DNA from: JBGLNJ01 sp034434835
Lineage (GTDB): Bacteria > Chloroflexota > Anaerolineae > Fen-1058
DNA: 64,000 nucleotides
NCBI GenBank assembly: GCA_034434835.1
Contig: DAOTXX010000052.1
Span: 7,920-71,919, forward strand
Direction: 5' to 3'
The notes under the pieces are model-generated. The model saw only the letters and a program-made list of their open reading frames with translations, did not search any database and was not told where the DNA came from. Positions 16,057 to 24,904 of this stretch are shown here, in pieces (the stretch's first letter is position 1; every line of letters begins with the position of its first letter). A program made the translations under genes and the position numbers.

Positions 16057-16360
16057 GGTCGCTTTCCTTCAATTCGGCCAGCATGGCCTCAACGGTTTCA
16101 ATACCGTCTAACGCCATTTCCCAATCCCAGAAATCCGATTCGATTTCGAACGAATAGCCCTGTTGTTCAACAATACGGCGTGCTTTGAATTCAGGAAACG
16201 ACATACCGTATTTGCGGCGTAAGGTTCGCTCTGTAAGCTGGTAACGGTTAAGCCGTCGAATCAATTCGTTTTCCAGTAACTGCTCAAGTGCGCCGTCCAT
16301 GTCCCGCTCTGGTTCCAGGCGGGTCATCAGGCGCGCAAGTCGTTCAGACACCTCTCCCAT
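16043..16360 (-). CDS. Putative antitoxin-like helical protein, partner of the 15703-16056 gene
   Basis: 105 residues from the ATG at 16360 (AGGAG eight bases upstream); an in-frame ATG ten codons earlier lacks a good site. It is helical and charged, with LEQLLENELIRRLNRYQLTERTLRRKYGMSFPEFKAR and WDWEMALDGIETVEAML. Its small size, its place upstream of and overlapping the next gene, and the absence of any enzyme motif suggest an antitoxin-like partner. No DNA-binding motif is obvious. It lies between the O-antigen ligase-like gene and the WecA-like gene. Confidence 0.5.
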   Translation of the reverse strand: MGEVSERLARLMTRLEPERDMDGALEQLLENELIRRLNRYQLTERTLRRKYGMSFPEFKARRIVEQQGYSFEIESDFWDWEMALDGIETVEAMLAELKESDRARR

Positions 16361-16409
16361 GTTGGTTTCTCCTGTTGCGTATCCATGCATCTCTATCCGA
16401 ACTGTTTTC

Positions 16410-19400
16410 TCACCGGGTCACTGGCGTCGTTGTCGTGACGGGCGGCAGCGCCTGCGCGGTCAGTTGCAGGCGCAGCTGGTTCGCATACTCGTTCAACTGC
16501 GCCCGATAGTCCGTGGGCGATGTGGGGGCCAGGCTCGCTGCCATCTGGGCCTCGTGGAGGGCGGACTGCAGGTTGCCCGACTGCGCGTACAAGATCGCCA
16601 GGTTCTTGTGTGTGTTCCAGACACTTGGATCGTTGGGTGAGAGCTTGATCAGATTCAAATTGGCCTGGATGGCTTCCGAGATCTTGCCTTGTTGCGCGTA
16701 CGCATAAGCCAGCTCACCTTGCGCCTGGAGCAGGTCAGGCTTGATGGTCAAAGCTTTCTGATAAGCTTCGGCCGCCTTGTTCCAATCCTGCTGGTTCAGG
16801 GCGATTTGTCCCAGAAGCATGTAGGTTTGCTCGAACCGATCGTCTAGCTTGAGCGACTCGGCCAGTTTTTGCTGTGCGGCATCCATGTTGCCCCGGCTCA
16901 GTTCGACCAACGCCCACTCGTTCCACAAGACGGCGTTATGCGGACTGAGACTGGTGGCCTGGGCGTAATACTGACTGGATTGCTCCAGGTACTGGTTCCT
17001 TTGCGCCGGGTCGGTGAACATATCGCCCCAACTTCGATAGAGCCGCGCCAGGTTGGCACTGTGATCGGTGTTGAGCGGGTTGATCTCGCGAGCGCGGATC
17101 AGCACAGCGCGCGCGGCATACAGCAAGTCCATCCGGCTCATCACCGCCGTCTGCCGTGGATCCATTTTCAGGATGCCTTCCAGTTGCGTCCGCTCGTTGA
17201 GCAGCGAAGCTGGCGCAGCGCTGGCGACTCGGGCTTTTTCCAGAAACGCGCGGCCTAGCCACAGGTAGTAAAAGTCCTCGTAAGGCGCGATCTCGATCGC
17301 GTGCTTGTAATGCATGATGGAAATGTCCCATTGCCCTTGTTTGTCGTAAGGATCACCCTGTTTGTAGATGATGTCGGCCCGGATCGGGTCAAGATTGGCA
17401 TAGTTGACCCACCAAAACGTTGCAATCAGCACTGGCAAGATAGCGATCGGCCCCCAGAGGTTCTCGAACAGGTCCCCCGGCGATTCCCTGACTTCGGCCA
17501 GTAGCGCCAGGGCGGTCAGCACCAGGAGGGTGAACACGCCCAGGTAGTAGTAGTTGAAAATCCCTGCGACTTTATCCGAGACAGTGACGACATCTTCGAT
17601 TTGGCGCACGCCGGCTTGTACCAACCCACCCAACTGCGCGGCCAAACCGAACGCAAAGATCAACGCCATGCCCATCGAAAGCGCGGCAAACAAGGCTACC
17701 CCGGCCAACAGGTCATCTGGTCTTTTGAACAGGCCCGAGCGAGCCAGTTCCGCGATCACAACTACAGTGGCCATCACCCAGACCAGCATGAACATACCCA
17801 GAATAGCATACGAGGGCCGATGCTGCAGAGCGATATACGTCAACGCGCGCCAGATGATGCTGCCTGGGTCGGAAAGCCGCTCCGCGTTGGTGACAAACTC
17901 GTAAAAGAGCGTCGAAAGGATGACGGCGACGACGAATGCGCATGCCGCCACGGTGCCAACCCAGGGCGGGGCGGCTGGCGCTTTCGAGGCAGGACGCTCG
18001 GGCGGGCGGGCGATCTGTCGGCGTTTTTTGTGGCGCGGGACGTTAGCCGGTGGCGCAGCGCGTATAGGTTGTGGCGCGGGCCGTGGCGCCAGCTCCTCTT
18101 CCTTCACCCATCCGGCTCCGACGACGACTAACATGCCTGCAAAAGCCCAGAACAAAGTGCGTGTCGAGGCGATGGCGATCCCAAAATGGATCTCGATATA
18201 GTGCGCAGTGACGCCGGCCAGCAAGGCAGCAATCAGAAATCGGTCTTGCGGACGCAGCGTGATTTGCTGTTCGCGGCTGTAAAAGAACAACGCAAAGATG
18301 ACCAGGTAGAGGATGATGCCGGCCAGAATGCCGCCCGGAACGCCCATCCCCAAGTACTTGGGCTGGCGCACGACGATCGTCACCAAGCCCCCTGCCAGGC
18401 CCAGGCCAACCCACAGCCCGATAAAGATGTTGCGCTCACGCCAGCCCGGCATCATCCCCACACACTGGAAACCATAGATAAAGAAACTGATGAACAGGAA
18501 TTGGTAAGCCAGCAAGCCGATTACGCCGGTGATCACCAACGAGTCCCACGTCTCATTGTGACTGCGGTCCGGTGAGGCATTGCGGGATTCATAGTGAGCC
18601 AGGTCGGGCGGGTAAAAGCGGTTGTAGGCTACGTACATGGACTCTGGCCCATAGCCGACGAGCGGGCGGATGAGGTTCAACGGATCGGGCGTGCCGTCTG
18701 GGAATCGAATTGGCTCGTGCGGCGGCACGAGTTGGGTGTTGCCTTCCCAGATCAGGATGCGGACTTTGCCGGTGCCGCCTTCGGTCTCGATCAGGTTGGC
18801 TACCCGGCCAAATGTCGGATCGCGGCGTATGGCAGCGGAGATGGGGATATCGGGAAAGGCGTTGATATAGACGATGAATAGCCCGCCGATGACGGCAATC
18901 GTGATCCAGGTCAGCCACAACCATTTCCACGTCTGGCGGTTGGCGAGCAACCAAACTCCTATCGCCAGCACGCAGAGTAGCGCTGCAATGGCGCCGACCG
19001 TCTTGATCCACTCGGCTTTGCCGACGATAGGTGGAAACCCCAGCACGGTGGCACCCGCGACGATTCCAGGTATGGCATACCAGGCAATGCCGGCCAGAAT
19101 GGCCGAGGCAATATCATTGATGGCCATCGCTTCCTGGTCGGCTGCTTGCCGACGCAGGTCCACCAAAAAGACAAGTCCGAAAACAAAGAACCCGGTAAAA
19201 AAGCCGATGAACGGCCCGCGGCTGCCGGCAAACACGAGGATCACGATGGCCTGGACAGCGGCAATGAAAATGTACCCGGCTGCGCGCAGGATGTCGGCGA
19301 CGGACGCTTCTTCTTCGATCAGGATGGAGCGGAAGCTTTCGGTGATCTTGCCGAGTGTGAGGTAAAAGGCGATGATCAGGTAAGCGGCCACAAAGATCGG

Positions 19401-19943
19401 ATTGCCCATGTTGGAGGCGACGCGCTGCGTCACATCGCCGCCCCACGGCAGCGGGTCGAGCTTGTAGCGCTGGAGCAGGCCGTACATCGCAATCGGCAGG
19501 CTGGTCAGAATGATCGTCGCGATCAGCCGATCGAGTTGGCGGCGCGTCCTGAGCCCCTGGACGATCATCAGAAATACGATGATGTATGCGAGCGTTGTGT
19601 ACGTGCCTTGCAGCCGCTGATACGAGCCGAAAAACGAAATACGGGGTGTGATGGAGGTGAAGGTCGTAAGCAAGTATACCCCAACCAAAATGGTCGTCGG
19701 CAGTACCAAGGCGGTGCGGATCGTTGGGGCGCCGGCCGGGCGAGGCGTGTTGCGCTCCTCCAGCCACTTGATCACCCAGGCGGCGGCCATCACCGTCGCC
19801 AGCGTGCGGACCAACGTCAGTTTGTCCGGCTCAAAGACACGGCTCGAATACACGTTAAAGAACAGGGGCGCCGCAATGACGGCAGTCAACCAGCCGGCTT
19901 CGATGATCTTGGCGCAAAATGCACTCAGTCTACTCGATGTCAT
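16410..19943 (-). CDS. O-antigen ligase/polymerase-like membrane protein fused to TPR repeats
   Basis: 1177 residues from the ATG at 19943, which has AGAGGAG seven bases upstream. Residues about 1-640 carry at least a dozen transmembrane helices and the Wzy_C/O-antigen-ligase pattern (FAGSRGPFIGFFTGF; the large external loop with GYGPESMYVAYNRFYPPDLAHYESRNASPDRSHNETWDSLVITG, where the conserved histidine and arginine lie). After a basic Pro-rich linker come more helices. Residues about 880-1150 are tetratricopeptide repeats (SIMHYKHAIEIAPY, QYYAQATSLSPHNAVLWNEW, AAEAYQKALTIKPDLLQAQGELAYAY). Such proteins polymerise or transfer undecaprenyl-linked glycans; the TPR part may recruit partners. 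It belongs to the polysaccharide locus. The exact reaction (ligase or polymerase) cannot be told. Confidence 0.85.
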   Translation of the reverse strand: MTSSRLSAFCAKIIEAGWLTAVIAAPLFFNVYSSRVFEPDKLTLVRTLATVMAAAWVIKWLEERNTPRPAGAPTIRTALVLPTTILVGVYLLTTFTSITPRISFFGSYQRLQGTYTTLAYIIVFLMIVQGLRTRRQLDRLIATIILTSLPIAMYGLLQRYKLDPLPWGGDVTQRVASNMGNPIFVAAYLIIAFYLTLGKITESFRSILIEEEASVADILRAAGYIFIAAVQAIVILVFAGSRGPFIGFFTGFFVFGLVFLVDLRRQAADQEAMAINDIASAILAGIAWYAIPGIVAGATVLGFPPIVGKAEWIKTVGAIAALLCVLAIGVWLLANRQTWKWLWLTWITIAVIGGLFIVYINAFPDIPISAAIRRDPTFGRVANLIETEGGTGKVRILIWEGNTQLVPPHEPIRFPDGTPDPLNLIRPLVGYGPESMYVAYNRFYPPDLAHYESRNASPDRSHNETWDSLVITGVIGLLAYQFLFISFFIYGFQCVGMMPGWRERNIFIGLWVGLGLAGGLVTIVVRQPKYLGMGVPGGILAGIILYLVIFALFFYSREQQITLRPQDRFLIAALLAGVTAHYIEIHFGIAIASTRTLFWAFAGMLVVVGAGWVKEEELAPRPAPQPIRAAPPANVPRHKKRRQIARPPERPASKAPAAPPWVGTVAACAFVVAVILSTLFYEFVTNAERLSDPGSIIWRALTYIALQHRPSYAILGMFMLVWVMATVVVIAELARSGLFKRPDDLLAGVALFAALSMGMALIFAFGLAAQLGGLVQAGVRQIEDVVTVSDKVAGIFNYYYLGVFTLLVLTALALLAEVRESPGDLFENLWGPIAILPVLIATFWWVNYANLDPIRADIIYKQGDPYDKQGQWDISIMHYKHAIEIAPYEDFYYLWLGRAFLEKARVASAAPASLLNERTQLEGILKMDPRQTAVMSRMDLLYAARAVLIRAREINPLNTDHSANLARLYRSWGDMFTDPAQRNQYLEQSSQYYAQATSLSPHNAVLWNEWALVELSRGNMDAAQQKLAESLKLDDRFEQTYMLLGQIALNQQDWNKAAEAYQKALTIKPDLLQAQGELAYAYAQQGKISEAIQANLNLIKLSPNDPSVWNTHKNLAILYAQSGNLQSALHEAQMAASLAPTSPTDYRAQLNEYANQLRLQLTAQALPPVTTTTPVTR

Positions 19944-20056
19944 AATCTCCTCTTGAGTGGATGGCGAACGAGGAATCGCCCATCGTACCTGGAGCGGCAA
20001 TGCTCGCTACGCGCCGCATTGTACCTCAGGGCGGGTAAAGAGGCAACAGGACGCGC

Positions 20057-21175
20057 TCAGCGGTTGCCCAGCACATCCCGGTACAATTGTACGAGACGCT
20101 TGACCATCACGTCGGCAGCCAATTCTTGTTGCGCTCGTTGCAGGGCGGCCTGTCCCATCTGGCGGCGCAAATCCGGGTTGGCCAGCAAGCGATTGATCGC
20201 GTCTGCCAACGCCCCCGAGTCCCGCGGAGGCACAACCAGGCCGGTGACACCGTCCAGGTTGACAAAGCTTGTGCCGGTGCCCAGCTCGGTGCAGACGACG
20301 GGCTTGCCGCACGCCATCGCTTCGACCTGCACGGCGCCCCATGACTCGCTGCGATGGACAGATGGCAGCACGAAAACGTCGCTGGCATGATACAGGGCCA
20401 GTTTCTCTTCGTCGCTGACACGACCCAGAAAAAAGACCTGATTGTCCAATCCCAGCCGATGGGCCAGGGTTTGCCATTCCTGTCCCTGTGGTCCGTCGCC
20501 TGCAATCAATAGTTTGGCCTGGATGTGCGGCATGGCCTGGATGAGGAAAGGCAATCCTTTGTAATATCGCAAGAGTCCGACGAACAAGATCAAAGGAGAC
20601 GAGTATTGCAGGCGGATTTCTTGGGCGCGGCGCAACGTGGCTTCGGTGGCTGTGAATTGCTTCAGGTCGGCGCCGTGCGGAATGATCGCACACTTGGCCG
20701 CATGGGGGCGCAAGTAGGGTGAGCTGGCAATATAGTTGGGATTGGAAACGGTGATCGCATCGGCGCGTTCAAGCAGACGGTGCAGGAATGGCTTGTAAAC
20801 CTGCAACAAAAACTTTTGCCGCACAATGTCACTGTGGTACGTGATCAACATTTTGCGGCTGCGCCCGGCCCAAAGAAAGGCCAGCTCGCCGATGGGATAG
20901 GGAAAATGCAGGTGTGTGAGATCGGCCTCCAGGCGGCGAATCCACCTGAACAGCTCCAGGCTGATCGGGGCCGAAGATATGTTCGCCAGCCGCGCCGCCT
21001 TGATCACGCATGCACCATCTATCTCTTCGACAACAGTTCTACGGGTTGTGTTGGTGACCAACACGGTCGGCTTGATGTCGGGGTAATCTCTCAAACCCTG
21101 GCAGATGAGCCGGATGTGATTTTCGATCCCGCCCACGACGGGGTAATAGTCTTTATAGACGTACAGAACTCTCAC
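20057..21175 (-). CDS. Glycosyltransferase family 4
   Basis: 372 residues if translation starts at the GTG giving VRVLYVYKDYYPVVGGIENHI (21175); this overlaps the end of the phosphatase gene by 23 bp, whereas longer starts run through unconserved sequence. GT-B fold features: the N-terminal GGIENHI loop, ILFVGLLRYYKGLPFLIQAM, LLIAGDGPQGQEWQ, FLGRVSDEEKLALYHASDVFVLPS and the donor-binding SESWGAVQVEAMACGKPVVCTELGTGTSFV (E-x7-E type). It is a retaining transferase that probably adds one sugar to the lipid-linked repeat unit. The sugar is unknown. Confidence 0.88.
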   Translation of the reverse strand: MRVLYVYKDYYPVVGGIENHIRLICQGLRDYPDIKPTVLVTNTTRRTVVEEIDGACVIKAARLANISSAPISLELFRWIRRLEADLTHLHFPYPIGELAFLWAGRSRKMLITYHSDIVRQKFLLQVYKPFLHRLLERADAITVSNPNYIASSPYLRPHAAKCAIIPHGADLKQFTATEATLRRAQEIRLQYSSPLILFVGLLRYYKGLPFLIQAMPHIQAKLLIAGDGPQGQEWQTLAHRLGLDNQVFFLGRVSDEEKLALYHASDVFVLPSVHRSESWGAVQVEAMACGKPVVCTELGTGTSFVNLDGVTGLVVPPRDSGALADAINRLLANPDLRRQMGQAALQRAQQELAADVMVKRLVQLYRDVLGNR

Positions 21176-21716
21176 GGCGGATGATCCATTCGACGGCCTG
21201 GTACAGATCCTCAGCAACATGGTCCGGCTGAAAACCCTGTTCGTGCGCAAGCTTGAGGTGTGCCTGCCCATGGCCGGTGAGCAGGAGGATCGTCTGGCAG
21301 CCCAACTGCTTGCCTGGTTCCAGGTCGCTTAGTTTGTCGCCGATTGCATAACTCGACGCCAGGTCCAGATCGAGATCGCAAGCAGCCTGTTGAAAGAGAC
21401 AGGGCTTGGGTTTACGGCAGAGGCACTGCTCGTCGGGATGGTGCGGACAGTAATAGATGCCATCCAGATGTGCGCCGGCCTGGGCCAGATCCCAAGTGAT
21501 GCGTTCATGGATCGCGGCGACATCTTGCCCGGTATAGTAACCACGCCCGATGCCGGATTGATTGGTGATGAGGACGGCTGCCCAGCCATGATCGTTCAAC
21601 CGGCGAACCGCTTGAATGGCGCCAGGCAGCCAGCGCATATCCTCCACCTTGCCCAGGTAGTTGACCTCTTGGTTCAATGTGCCATCCCGGTCAAGAAAGA
21701 TAGCTTTTCTGCTCAT
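21153..21716 (-). CDS. gmhB: D-glycero-D-manno-heptose-1,7-bisphosphate 7-phosphatase (GmhB-like, HAD-IIIA)
   Basis: 187 residues from the ATG at 21716, four bases overlapping the upstream GT2 stop (ATGA). HAD motif I is FLDRDGTLN, motif II is LITNQSGIGRGYYT, and the zinc-binding loop YYCPHHPDEQCLCRKPKP (Cys-x-His ... Cys-x-Cys) is the GmhB hallmark. The late IGDKLSDLEPGKQLG holds the metal-binding aspartates. The enzyme dephosphorylates heptose-1,7-bisphosphate on the way to NDP-heptose. It fits with the HddA-like kinases and HddC-like nucleotidyltransferase in this window. Other histidinol-phosphatase-like HAD enzymes are less likely. Confidence 0.85.
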   Translation of the reverse strand: MSRKAIFLDRDGTLNQEVNYLGKVEDMRWLPGAIQAVRRLNDHGWAAVLITNQSGIGRGYYTGQDVAAIHERITWDLAQAGAHLDGIYYCPHHPDEQCLCRKPKPCLFQQAACDLDLDLASSYAIGDKLSDLEPGKQLGCQTILLLTGHGQAHLKLAHEQGFQPDHVAEDLYQAVEWIIRRESSVRL

Positions 21717-22519
21717 GCTGTATTGCTGCGAGGAGGTTGGGTGATCGCAAAATACTGCGGCCCGCCGGCCTTCCAGATGAGATACAGGACCAGTCGCTTG
21801 AGGATGCCCAAGCCGTACTGAACGCTCCGCAAAAAATCCACGGAGGAGGCATGCGCAAAATAGCGCGTGGGGATCGGAATCTCTTTGATGCGGAATCCCG
21901 CGACCACCAGTTGAATGATGATCTCGGTATCGAACACAAAGTTGTTCGAGTTTTCGGCAAACGGGATCGAGGTGAGCAGGCGGCGACTGTAGGCGCGGTA
22001 GCCGGTGTGATATTCGGAGAGATGCTGGCCGAGGATCAGGTTTTCGAGCCACGTCAGGACGCGGTTGCCGATCTGCTTGTAGAACGGCATTCCCCCGGCG
22101 CGAGCGCTGCCTTTTTGCAACATCCGCGAACCAAGTACGCAATCGGCCTCGCCGTTCTGGATGGGCGCGATCATTTGCGGGATGAGGGTCGGGTCGTATT
22201 GATGGTCGGGGTGCACCATGACGACAATGTCCGCGCCGCTGTCCAGCGCCGCACGGTAACACGTCTTTTGGTTGCCGCCATAACCAAGGTTTTTGTCATG
22301 CACGATCACTTTCAGGTTCAGCAACCTGGCAATCTCGACTGTATCATCCTGGCTGGCGTCGTCCACCAGGATGATGTCATCCACGGCATCCTTGGGAATA
22401 TCGCGGTACGTGCGGACGAGTGTGCGCGCGGCATTGTACGCGGGCAGGACGACGACGACGTGGGGTTTCACAGGAGTATCCGTCTTGGTTACAGTTGAAG
22501 CCAATCCTTCGGCTGACAT
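21713..22519 (-). CDS. Glycosyltransferase family 2 (polyprenyl-phosphate sugar synthase-like)
   Basis: 268 residues. GT-A fold: VVVLPAYNAARTLVRTY, IILVDDASQDDTVEIA with the nucleotide-binding aspartates, YGGNQKTCYRAALDSGADIVVMVHPDHQYDP with the metal-binding D-x-H variant, and EYHTGYRAYSRRLL near the catalytic region. There is at most a weak hydrophobic stretch at the C-terminus. The architecture resembles dolichyl/undecaprenyl-phosphate hexose synthases, which make lipid-linked donors for membrane GT39-type enzymes like the one encoded just upstream. It is coupled to gmhB (ATGA). Confidence 0.85.
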   Translation of the reverse strand: MSAEGLASTVTKTDTPVKPHVVVVLPAYNAARTLVRTYRDIPKDAVDDIILVDDASQDDTVEIARLLNLKVIVHDKNLGYGGNQKTCYRAALDSGADIVVMVHPDHQYDPTLIPQMIAPIQNGEADCVLGSRMLQKGSARAGGMPFYKQIGNRVLTWLENLILGQHLSEYHTGYRAYSRRLLTSIPFAENSNNFVFDTEIIIQLVVAGFRIKEIPIPTRYFAHASSVDFLRSVQYGLGILKRLVLYLIWKAGGPQYFAITQPPRSNTA

Positions 22520-22586
22520 GGCGATTTCCCCAAGCCTGGATTCATGGGCAGTATAACATCAGCGGGAGGGAGTGTCAAAGTGTGAC

Positions 22587-24110
22587 TCAAGGATGGCGTT
22601 GATAGAGGGACAACTCGGCTTTGTACTGGTAAGCTTCGCGTTTGATCAGCGCCTCTTTAAAGTGGCGATAGTCCGCCGGTTGTTCAGCATAGCCCCAATG
22701 CCCGACTGGCGCATATAGGCTTTCGAACCAGATGGTGAATTCCGAGGGTTGTGAGGCACGGCCGCGATCACGGCTCACGGTCACGATCCACACGCGCGGG
22801 CTAGTCACCAGGGTCATTCGGGCCGCTTCGGGATAGTCGAGATCAAAGATATGGTAGGGAGCTCCGGGGGGGTAATAGTAAGCAAAACCACTGTCGCGCG
22901 AAGCGAGGATTACATCTCCAACCTGAGCCTGGCTCATGACATGGCGCACGATCTCCTTTGATGGGATCACATAAACGGGATTGTGGAATTCGCGGTTGAG
23001 AAAATAGTTTACATCTGACACCAAGAATGCAATAGCGACAATAGCTGCAAGTCCATAGCGCAACACGCTGGGGCGGACGATGCGCAGTCCCAGAGCAGTC
23101 AGCAGCAAGTAAAAAGGCAGCGCTTGCAATGTACGTGCGCCGATCCAGGCAAAGGTCATGTAGCGAACGATCAGGCCGGTCACAATGAATACAGTAAAGA
23201 GAATAGGGATCACGGTGGACAGGATAATCAGCAGGCCGTGGGGCCGGTTGCGCCAGGCACTGATTGTGCCGATCAGGGTCAGGGCCATGATCACGGGTAA
23301 TCCGATCAGCGCCACCGGGTTCCAGGGGAAAATGGTCTCTCCAAGACTGAAAACAAGCACTGGCTGGGCCAGTTTGACCAGGTAAGCCATCCAGCCTTGA
23401 GATAGGTCGGCCAGCATAGTCGGCGACTGATAGCGTGCGCCTTGTCCCAGCAGCGAGGGCAGCCACGGCAGGAAACCGATGACCAGAACACATTGAGCGA
23501 CGAGCCAGCGCGGCCACAGCTTGCGGGAGTGCTGCCCAAAGATAAACATCCACACATTCTGGACAAGCAAGACAGAGGCGGTCATGTAATCTGTGTAGAG
23601 CAAGCCCCATGTCGAGAGGATGTAGCCTCCCCAGCTCCATTGGCTCTCCCGGTCAATCAGTCGGATAAAGAAATAGCTCGACGCCAGTGCCAGACATACA
23701 GCCAAAAAGTATGCCCGCGCCATCCGACTATAGAGGAGATAGAGCGGAGAAAATGTCATCAGTGCTATGGTCAAGAAAGCGACATGTCCATCGGTCAGGC
23801 GGCGAGTCAGGTTGAATAGTAGCGGCAAACCTACAATTGCAAAGGCCACCGAGAGAAAACGCAGCGAGAAATCATTGTTGCCTGCTGCCCGGGTCCAATA
23901 GTGAACCAAGAGGTAGTATAGTGGTGGACGCCCTTCCGTCTCTTTGACGGCTGTGATAACTGCTTCGGGTGTTGCCTGGCGTGCGATGTCTGCTGTAAAG
24001 ATTTCGTCTATCCACAGGCTTTTGGCGTCGAGTTGCCATGTGAGGCAAAAGCTGGCGACCAGCAAGATCGGCACGAGTAGTGGCCCATGTCGTCGGGTAC
24101 GCGATTTCAT
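22587..24110 (-). CDS. GT39/ArnT-like membrane glycosyltransferase
   Basis: 507 residues with about eleven transmembrane helices. The first periplasmic loop carries the family pattern SLWIDEIFTADIARQ (the acidic pair expected of the catalytic loop) followed by EGRPPLYYLLVHYWTRAAGNNDFSLRFLS. Such GT-C enzymes use polyprenyl-phosphate sugars to modify proteins or lipids outside the membrane. The C-terminal 130 residues form a soluble domain. The ATG overlaps the stop of the upstream DPM1-like gene by four bases (ATGA), which pairs a lipid-sugar synthase with its likely user. Confidence 0.8.
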   Translation of the reverse strand: MKSRTRRHGPLLVPILLVASFCLTWQLDAKSLWIDEIFTADIARQATPEAVITAVKETEGRPPLYYLLVHYWTRAAGNNDFSLRFLSVAFAIVGLPLLFNLTRRLTDGHVAFLTIALMTFSPLYLLYSRMARAYFLAVCLALASSYFFIRLIDRESQWSWGGYILSTWGLLYTDYMTASVLLVQNVWMFIFGQHSRKLWPRWLVAQCVLVIGFLPWLPSLLGQGARYQSPTMLADLSQGWMAYLVKLAQPVLVFSLGETIFPWNPVALIGLPVIMALTLIGTISAWRNRPHGLLIILSTVIPILFTVFIVTGLIVRYMTFAWIGARTLQALPFYLLLTALGLRIVRPSVLRYGLAAIVAIAFLVSDVNYFLNREFHNPVYVIPSKEIVRHVMSQAQVGDVILASRDSGFAYYYPPGAPYHIFDLDYPEAARMTLVTSPRVWIVTVSRDRGRASQPSEFTIWFESLYAPVGHWGYAEQPADYRHFKEALIKREAYQYKAELSLYQRHP

Positions 24111-24850
24111 CCTCTTCCCTCGCGCAGTTCTTGCCAGATCAACTTGAGATTTGCCATGACGTTGCCGCTCACGCGCATCTTGCTCGCGCCGGGCTTGCGA
24201 TCGTAACGCAGCACCATCGGGACTTCGACCGCAATCGCCCCCAGCCGGCGCATTCGCAATAGCACACGCGGCATGCTGGAAAAGTCGTTCCGGTCTATGA
24301 ACTGGTCGCCCCAGCGCTCGATGGCGCGTTTGATCAGCGCGGCCCGGTAGGCGCGAAAGCCAGAGGTATAGTCGCGGACGCCTTCCATGGGGAGCAGGAT
24401 TCTAAACAGCCAGCCTGCTCCCCAACTGAGGAACTGCCGTGTGGTCGAGACGCCCAGTGTGCGCGCGCCGGGTTGATAGCGCGAGGCGATCACCAGGTCA
24501 TAGCCTTCTTCCAGGGTCGCCACCATGCGCGGGACCAGCCCCGGGCTATGCGTGTCGTCGGCATCCATGGTCACGATGGCATCCTCGTCGTCGGCGAGGC
24601 TGGCTGCTTGCGTCAGGCCGGTGCGGATGGCTGCGCCGAGTCCCATGTTGTGCGGGTGAGAGACCAGCTCAACCGGCTCGCCCCAATGGCGAACGATGTC
24701 GGCGGTATGATCGCGCGACCCGTCATCCACGACCAGAACGCGCCCGGTCAGCCTGCCTTCGGTGAAAAGAGGAGTGAGCTTGGCGAGCAAGCGCGGTAAA
24801 GCCTGTTCTTCGTTATAGGCTGGCAAAACGATAATAGTTTGTCTGCCCAT
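24107..24850 (-). CDS. Glycosyltransferase family 2, polyprenol-phosphate mannose synthase-like (DPM1-like)
   Basis: 247 residues with a GT-A fold: TIIVLPAYNEEQALPRLLAKL, RVLVVDDGSRDHTADIVRHW, LGAAIRTGLTQA, VTMDADDTHSPG with the D-x-D-type metal site, IASRYQPGARTLG and the YTSGFRAYRAALI catalytic segment. There is no C-terminal membrane anchor. This matches dolichol/polyprenol monophosphomannose or glucose synthases. It overlaps the GT39-like gene downstream by ATGA, so it probably makes that enzyme's lipid-linked donor. Confidence 0.88.
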   Translation of the reverse strand: MGRQTIIVLPAYNEEQALPRLLAKLTPLFTEGRLTGRVLVVDDGSRDHTADIVRHWGEPVELVSHPHNMGLGAAIRTGLTQAASLADDEDAIVTMDADDTHSPGLVPRMVATLEEGYDLVIASRYQPGARTLGVSTTRQFLSWGAGWLFRILLPMEGVRDYTSGFRAYRAALIKRAIERWGDQFIDRNDFSSMPRVLLRMRRLGAIAVEVPMVLRYDRKPGASKMRVSGNVMANLKLIWQELREGRG

Positions 24851-24904
24851 ATCATGTTCTGCTCTTGGCTGTTGTGTGAAGGGATTATACGCTGTGTGGA
24901 ATGG

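Noticed and set aside
19146..20390. 414-codon plus-strand frame crossing two minus-strand genes
   Set aside because: It spans the start of the ligase-like gene, the intergenic gap and the end of the GT4 gene on the other strand, with no motif; not a plausible gene.
21717..22262. Long N-terminal extension in frame with the GmhB-like phosphatase
   Set aside because: It reads the GT2 gene in another frame; the HAD domain begins at the ATG (21716) with the ATGA overlap, and the extension is low-complexity Arg/His/Pro.
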